Below, piece after piece: positions 63,628-64,000 of a stretch of DNA of 64,000 nucleotides. Both the position numbers and the translations under genes were made by a program. This stretch comes from Xiphydria camelus (Eukaryota; Arthropoda; Insecta; Hymenoptera; Xiphydriidae), in contig OY783198.1 of the NCBI GenBank assembly GCA_963678675.1, forward strand, positions 23,174,684-23,238,683, in the 5' to 3' direction. Positions within the stretch are counted from its first letter, which is position 1. Every line of letters begins with the position of its first letter. Below the pieces are notes generated by a model. The model did not search any database. It saw nothing but the letters and a program-made list of their open reading frames with translations, and was not told the DNA's origin.

Positions 63628-63822
63628 CACTGAGAGAAAAAAAAGATTAAAAATTATTCTGTTAAAAGGATAATCTGAGTACAAAAGGTAAAATAGATCA
63701 AAAATTATCCTTCCAGGGTTTAAAATTTAACCTTCTTTAGGATAATTTTTTATCTACTTTACCTTTCGTACTCAGCTTATCCTTCTGACAGAATAATTTT
63801 TAATCTTTTTTTTTTCTCGGTG
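63628..63822. mobile_element. 195-bp near-palindromic MITE of Tc1/mariner type (TA flanks)
   Basis: Arms of about 85 bases, left starting CACTGAGAGAAAA and right the complement of CACCGAGAAAAAA. TA lies on both sides (63626-63627, 63823-63824). Each arm carries AAAAATTATTCTG and GGTAAA blocks, so the whole element can fold into one long hairpin with a short loop near 63715-63735. Non-autonomous, no coding content. Confidence 0.85.
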
Positions 63823-64000
63823 TACCTACATCTAGAATTCGATGTAAAAATGAGTTTTTTTTATTTAAGCAAAGAATGTAATATAATCCTATAAAATGAG
63901 ATTTACTAATAGTGAAACTAGTAAACAAAATATTGGTTCATAATATTAACTTATATCTATTGTAAGAAAACTTTAATTCGCTCTCCTGAAAATTTACAAT

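Noticed and set aside
62869..63684. 271-residue minus-strand open frame
   Set aside because: Composition is Arg/Ser/Thr-rich and random-looking, it has no domain motif, and its N-terminal part runs through half of a MITE.

Overview
This looks like insect nuclear DNA, most likely from a hymenopteran and possibly an ant. The reasons are metazoan genes with small GT-AG introns, very CpG-rich noncoding DNA full of (GA)n/(CT)n and poly-C/poly-G tracts, and AT-rich patches of small transposons. No prokaryotic features were seen. CpG richness makes stop codons rare, so long chance reading frames are everywhere and length alone is not evidence of a gene here.

Three protein-coding genes can be supported, all in the left half. 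(1) 555-1252, plus strand: the last two exons of an Ets98B/SPDEF-type ETS transcription factor; its upstream exons lie outside the window. (2) 7008-8912, plus strand: a complete five-exon TMEM237, a ciliary transition-zone membrane protein. (3) 10656-33358, minus strand: a complete CD151/TSPAN11-like tetraspanin whose five coding exons are spread over 22.7 kb by introns of 3.4, 8.6 and 9.9 kb plus a 96-base intron near the C-terminus. TMEM237 and the tetraspanin are convergent, with candidate poly(A) signals about 1.1 kb apart. The three genes have no obvious common pathway.

From 33.4 to 64 kb I recognise no protein gene. This may be the tetraspanin 5' region (a splice acceptor is visible just upstream of its start codon) and/or intergenic DNA. 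It holds a nuclear copy of mitochondrial cox3 (about 48.43-48.77 kb), several short inverted-repeat transposons, a bulged-hairpin dimeric repeat present in opposite orientations at 51 and 57.6 kb, and a palindrome cluster with two TGACGTCA sites at 55.4 kb.

The best candidates for undescribed biology are: the hairpin-AATAAA-(CT)n tandem repeat, whose stem is kept by paired changes; a family of three ~255-bp elements with GAAGGG termini and 4-bp A/T target duplications; and the stop-free, frame-preserving 96-base intron that would lengthen the tetraspanin large extracellular loop if retained.
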